Source: CAWBVG01 sp963792175 (GTDB lineage Bacteria > Acidobacteriota > Vicinamibacteria > Vicinamibacterales > CAVVIG01). Taken from it: 64,000 nucleotides of DNA. The position numbers and the translations under genes were made by a program. Where the stretch lies: NCBI GenBank assembly GCA_963792175.1, contig CAWBVG010000031.1, positions 345,012 to 409,011 on the forward strand, in the 5' to 3' direction. Shown one piece after another: positions 60,841-64,000 of this stretch (its first letter is position 1; each line of letters begins with the position of its first letter). Under the pieces are notes generated by a model. The model was not told the origin of the DNA. It did no database searches and saw only the letters and a program-made list of their open reading frames with translations.

Positions 60841-61071
60841 ATGCCGTTTCTCGCTAACCTCATCGATCTCTATTCACTCGTTGTCGTCGTCGCCGTCGTT
60901 CTGTCCTGGATACAGCTGGATCGGCGAAACCCCCTGGTGACGATTACGCATGTGCTCACCGAGCCAGCCCTTGCGCCGATTCGCAGGGTACTCCCGCCGA
61001 TGGGAGGTCTGGATTTGTCGCCGATGGTGCTGCTGATCGCGCTGCAGCTCTTAAAGGGGCTTCTCGTCTAG
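60841..61071 (+). CDS. YggT family membrane protein
   Basis: An intact 76-residue protein with two membrane segments: LANLIDLYSLVVVVAVVLSW and LSPMVLLIALQLLKGLLV. Between them lies PALAPIRRVLPPMGGLDLSP, the conserved P-x-R-R-x-x-P motif of YggT/YlmG. Family members affect envelope or cell-division functions; the exact role is unclear. ATG 60841 is 31 bp after the CorC-like gene. It is convergent with pntB, with 12 bp between stops. Confidence 0.88.
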   Translation: MPFLANLIDLYSLVVVVAVVLSWIQLDRRNPLVTITHVLTEPALAPIRRVLPPMGGLDLSPMVLLIALQLLKGLLV

Positions 61072-61083
61072 GCGTCGTGACGC

Positions 61084-62478
61084 TCAGGTGTGCCCGCCAG
61101 TGAGTGCCTTCACGATGTCTCCCACGAACGTCTTGGCATCTCCAAAGAGCATCAACGTCTTGTCGAGATAGTACAGGTCGTTGTCAATGCCCGCGAATCC
61201 CGGGCTCATACTGCGCTTGATCACCATCACCGTCCGCGCCTTGTCCACGTCGAGAATCGGCATGCCGTAGATGGGGCTGCTCGTGTCGGTTCGCGCCGCC
61301 GGGTTGGTCACATCATTCGCGCCGATGATCAGGACGACGTCTGTCTGGGGCAGCTCGGGGTTGATGGCGTCCAGGTCGAAAAGTCTGTCGTACGGGATGT
61401 CTGCCTCGGCCAGCAGCACGTTCATTTGTCCCGGCATCCGGCCGGCGACCGGGTGGATGCCGAATTTCACGTCGACCCCGCGCTTGATGAGCGCGTCAGC
61501 GAGCTCGCGGACCTTGTGCTGCGCCTGCGCGACCGCCATCCCGTACCCCGGCACAACGACGACCTTGTTGGCTGCGGTCAGAATCTCGGCCGCTTCCTCG
61601 GCCGTGGCGGTGTGGACCGGTCGCGCTTCCTCCGACGTCGCGGCCGAAGGCTGAATCTGCCCAAATGCGCCGAACAGCACGTTCGTGAACGAGCGGTTCA
61701 TCGCCTTGGCCATGATGACGGAGAGGATGAACCCCGACGAGCCATCGAGCGCTCCCGCAATGATCAGCAGCTTGCTGTTGAGCACGAAGCCCATCGCCGC
61801 GGCGGACAGTCCGGCGTAAGAATTGAGGAGCGAGATGACGGTAGGCATGTCCGCCCCGCCAATGGGAACGATCATCATGACGCCGAAGACGAGCGAGATG
61901 GCCATCATCAGCGGGAACAGCCCGGCGTGTTCGGGGTGCAGCACCAGAACGATGGCGATGCCGATCGCGACCGCCAGCAGCGAGAGGTTGACAATGTTCT
62001 GGCCCTTGTAGGTGATGGGCCGTTGCGGCAGGATTTCCTGCAGTTTGCCCGCCGCCATCAGGCTTCCGGTGAAGGTCAGCGAGCCGAGGATGACCTCCAT
62101 CGAGAGGGCGCCCATCATGAAACGCGGCACGGCCGGGGCGCGGAGATAGAACTCGGCGGTGCCCACCAGCGCCACGCACAGCGCGCCGAAGGCGTGGCTG
62201 AGCGCCGTCCGCTGTGGAACGGCGGTCATGTGGACGAGTCCCAGCGGCACGCCAATGAAGGAACCCAGCACCAGGCCGATGGCAATCCACCGGTAGTCGA
62301 CGATGTGGCGATCGAGCAGCGTGCCGCCGATCGCCAGCGCCATGCCCAGCTCGCCGGCCCGGACGCCGCGGCGAGCCGTCGTCGGCGCGCTCAGCCATTT
62401 CAGCGAGAGGATGAAGAGCGCCGTCGCGATGAGATACGTGACCTGGATGACATGCTCCGCCACGGACGGAGGAGTCAT
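61084..62478 (-). CDS. pntB: NAD(P)+ transhydrogenase subunit beta
   Basis: An intact 464-residue protein. Eight or nine helices (VTYLIATALFILSLKWLS; MALAIGGTLLDR; GSLTFTGSLMAAGKLQEILP) are followed by the NADP-binding domain III: VVPGYGMAVAQAQHKVRELA, GIHPVAGRMPGQMNVLLAEA, VLIIGANDVTNPAARTDTSS and VIKRSMSPGFAGIDN. It couples proton translocation to hydride transfer from NADH to NADP+. Its ATG overlaps the TGA of pntAB. No frameshift. Confidence 0.96.
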   Translation of the reverse strand: MTPPSVAEHVIQVTYLIATALFILSLKWLSAPTTARRGVRAGELGMALAIGGTLLDRHIVDYRWIAIGLVLGSFIGVPLGLVHMTAVPQRTALSHAFGALCVALVGTAEFYLRAPAVPRFMMGALSMEVILGSLTFTGSLMAAGKLQEILPQRPITYKGQNIVNLSLLAVAIGIAIVLVLHPEHAGLFPLMMAISLVFGVMMIVPIGGADMPTVISLLNSYAGLSAAAMGFVLNSKLLIIAGALDGSSGFILSVIMAKAMNRSFTNVLFGAFGQIQPSAATSEEARPVHTATAEEAAEILTAANKVVVVPGYGMAVAQAQHKVRELADALIKRGVDVKFGIHPVAGRMPGQMNVLLAEADIPYDRLFDLDAINPELPQTDVVLIIGANDVTNPAARTDTSSPIYGMPILDVDKARTVMVIKRSMSPGFAGIDNDLYYLDKTLMLFGDAKTFVGDIVKALTGGHT

Positions 62479-62771
62479 GGCTTCGGCGTCTTGCTGGACT
62501 TGAACATCCTCAGCATGCGATCGGTCAGCAGGAATCCACCCACCAGGTTGCTGGTCGCCGCGACGACGGCCACCGTCGCCAGCACGGTCGTGAGCCCGCC
62601 CTTGTCTTCTCCCGCCAGCACGATCGCGCCGACCACGGCGATGGCGTCCAGGGCGTTGGTCAGCGACATCAGCGGCGTGTGCAACAGCGGTGAGACGCGC
62701 CGAATCACCTCGAATCCGATGAACGCGGCCAGCATGAACACATAGAGGTTGGTCATCAGGTCCGATGTCAC
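62475..62771 (-). CDS. pntAB: NAD(P)+ transhydrogenase alpha subunit, membrane part
   Basis: An intact 98-residue protein with three helices: TNLYVFMLAAFIGFEVIRR, ALDAIAVVGAIVLAGED and VLATVAVVAATSNLVGGF. VSPLLHTPLMSLTNALD is the conserved domain II loop. It corresponds to the C-terminal membrane part of E. coli PntA, encoded separately here as in many bacteria. Overlaps pntB by 4 nt (ATGA). Confidence 0.95.
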   Translation of the reverse strand: MTSDLMTNLYVFMLAAFIGFEVIRRVSPLLHTPLMSLTNALDAIAVVGAIVLAGEDKGGLTTVLATVAVVAATSNLVGGFLLTDRMLRMFKSSKTPKP

Positions 62772-62788
62772 ACGTCCTCCTCGTTGCG

Positions 62789-63965
62789 CTACGCGTCCGT
62801 CGATCCAGCCAACGGCGGGAGCGAAAAGAACTCCCGCACGCGCGGGTTGACCAGGTCGCCGCCCTGCGTCAGCAAGGTCTCGCCGACAATCGGGTCATCG
62901 AGATCGAGCCTGAGGGCCCCGTCCCTGAACACATGGAGCAGAAACGCGCTGACGTTTCGCGCGTACATCTGGCTGGCGTGGTACGGCACGGTGCTGGCCA
63001 GGTTGACGGTGCCGTTGATCGTGACGCCGTGCTCTACCACGATCTCGCCCGGCTGCGTGAGCTCGCAATTGCCACCGCGCTCGGCCGCGAGATCGACGAT
63101 CACCGAACCGGGAGCCATCGTCGCGACCATCTCGCGCGTGACGAGCACGGGCGACTTCGCTCCTGGCACCACCGCCGCCGCAATCACCACGTCGCTCTCG
63201 CTCACGACGCGCCCGAGCAGTTCTCGCTGGCGCTGATAGAAGGCTTCGTCCTGCGCGCGGGCGTAGCCGCGCGAGTCCTGCGCGTCCGTGGCTTCGAGGG
63301 CAGCTCGACGAACCGGCCGCCGAGGCTCTGCACCTGCTCTTTGGCGGCGGGGCGCAAATCGTAGGCCGACGCGACGGCGCCGAGTCGCCGAGCCGTCGCA
63401 ATGGCTTGGAGTCCGGCGACGCCTGCTCCGATGACGAAGACGCGCGCGGGCGTGATCGTGCCCGCTGCGGTCGTCAGCATCGGAAAGAGCCGTGGCAGCG
63501 TGTCGGCGGCGATCACCACGGCCTTGTAGCCGCAGATCGTCGCCATGGATGAGAGCGCATCCATGCTCTGCGCCCGCGTCGTCCGCGGCATGAGCTCGAT
63601 GGCAAAGGACGTCACCCCGTGGCAGCGAGCTTCTGGAGCGTCTCGATCGTCCCGAAAGGGCGCAGAAAGCCGATCAGAATGTGGTCGGGCGAACCAACGG
63701 CAGGTCCGCTTCACCGGTCCTGTCGTTGGCGCCGACGGCGAGCACCTGCGTGATGACGTCGGCGGTCCTGAACACATCCGCTCGCTCGGGCACGAGCCTC
63801 GCGCCCTTCGACAGGTAGTCTTCGTCCCGATAGCCGGCCGCTACGCCGGCGCCCGTCTCGACGACGACGTCCAGGCCGGCTTTGAGCAGACCGGGGATCA
63901 CCGCCGGCACCAGCGCCACGCGCCGTTCTCCCGGGATAGGTCTCCTTCGGAACTCCGACGATCAT
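62789..63965 (-). CDS. pntAA: NAD(P)+ transhydrogenase alpha subunit, NAD-binding part (frameshifted)
   Basis: ATG 63965 begins MIVGVPKETYPGE (after correction), followed by VALVPAVIPGLLKAGLDVVV, FAIELMPRTTRAQSMDALSS, FVIGAGVAGLQAIATARRLG (NAD motif), DVVIAAAVVPGAKSPVLVT and PGSVIVDLAAERGGNCELT. This is domain I, which binds NADH. Four or so frame changes (about 63925, 63680, 63620, 63290) split it; about 390 aa if joined. A GTG at 63980 is an alternative start. It leads the operon with pntAB and pntB. Upstream 63966-64000 shows no gene. Confidence 0.9.
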
Positions 63966-64000
63966 CGTCAGGCCCGCCACCCCCGGAGCATGAGCATGTA

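Noticed and set aside
61090..62745. Plus-strand open frame of about 550 codons opposite pntB/pntAB
   Set aside because: Histidine/arginine-rich shadow of intact transhydrogenase genes.

Overview
The window reads as a chromosomal segment of a high-GC, didermic bacterium, most probably Acidobacteriota of the Vicinamibacteria type. This is inferred from its mix of genes: an orphan macrolide-exporter-like permease of the acidobacterial duplicated kind, a serine/threonine kinase fused to TPRs, a TonB-receptor-like protein with a carboxypeptidase-regulatory N-terminus, a SpoIIE phosphatase/STAS partner-switching module, DUF2277, and a lipid A exporter. I see no rRNA, tRNA, CRISPR array, integrase, transposase or phage genes.

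Layout. 1-3900: 5' part of a DNA polymerase IV gene, divergent from a kinase-TPR gene. 4027-15256 (minus strand): a secreted protein with a VPDT-type C-terminal sorting signal, then two giant paralogous secreted proteins in tandem. Each of these has a metzincin-like zinc site, a GDALAE hexapeptide array, and cadherin-, Ig- and MBG-like repeats, and each is preceded by the same palindromic motif. 15539-23065 (plus): EttA, DUF2277, TonB-receptor-like protein, DJ-1/PfpI protein, ADOP permease. 23133-34854: an exopolysaccharide locus with UDP-xylose synthase, an initiating sugar-phosphate transferase, one GT2, four GT4 enzymes, an HtrA-like protease, UDP-glucose dehydrogenase and GalE. 34855-42739: MsbA-like exporter followed by housekeeping genes yicC, gmk, rpoZ, coaBC, a family-4 uracil-DNA glycosylase and priA. 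42820-45651: site-2 protease, HU and Der. 45708-52287: a potassium/osmotic block with a KdpD-like kinase, KdpE, a KimA-type K+ importer, a CPA2 antiporter and an ATPase-domain protein. 52503-61071: small secreted proteins, a Tat-lipoprotein sugar isomerase, STAS, a PAS-GAF-SpoIIE-HATPase protein, a DUF4118-PAS protein, a CorC/HlyC-like protein and YggT. 61084-63965: the pntAA-pntAB-pntB transhydrogenase operon.

Two features cut across the window. First, about half the genes, including ones expected to be essential (priA, der, msbA), carry single-base frame changes. At most junctions I examined, removing one base restores the family sequence, so these look like consensus insertion errors rather than decay. 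Frameshifted genes are therefore given as CDS spanning the whole gene. Second, degenerate heptamer repeats (GGGGCTN, GAGCCGN, TAATTGG-like and TTTTAAC) sit at seven gene boundaries or inside genes. They often fold as long hairpins, supply stop codons, and in two cases interrupt coding regions (der and a GT4).
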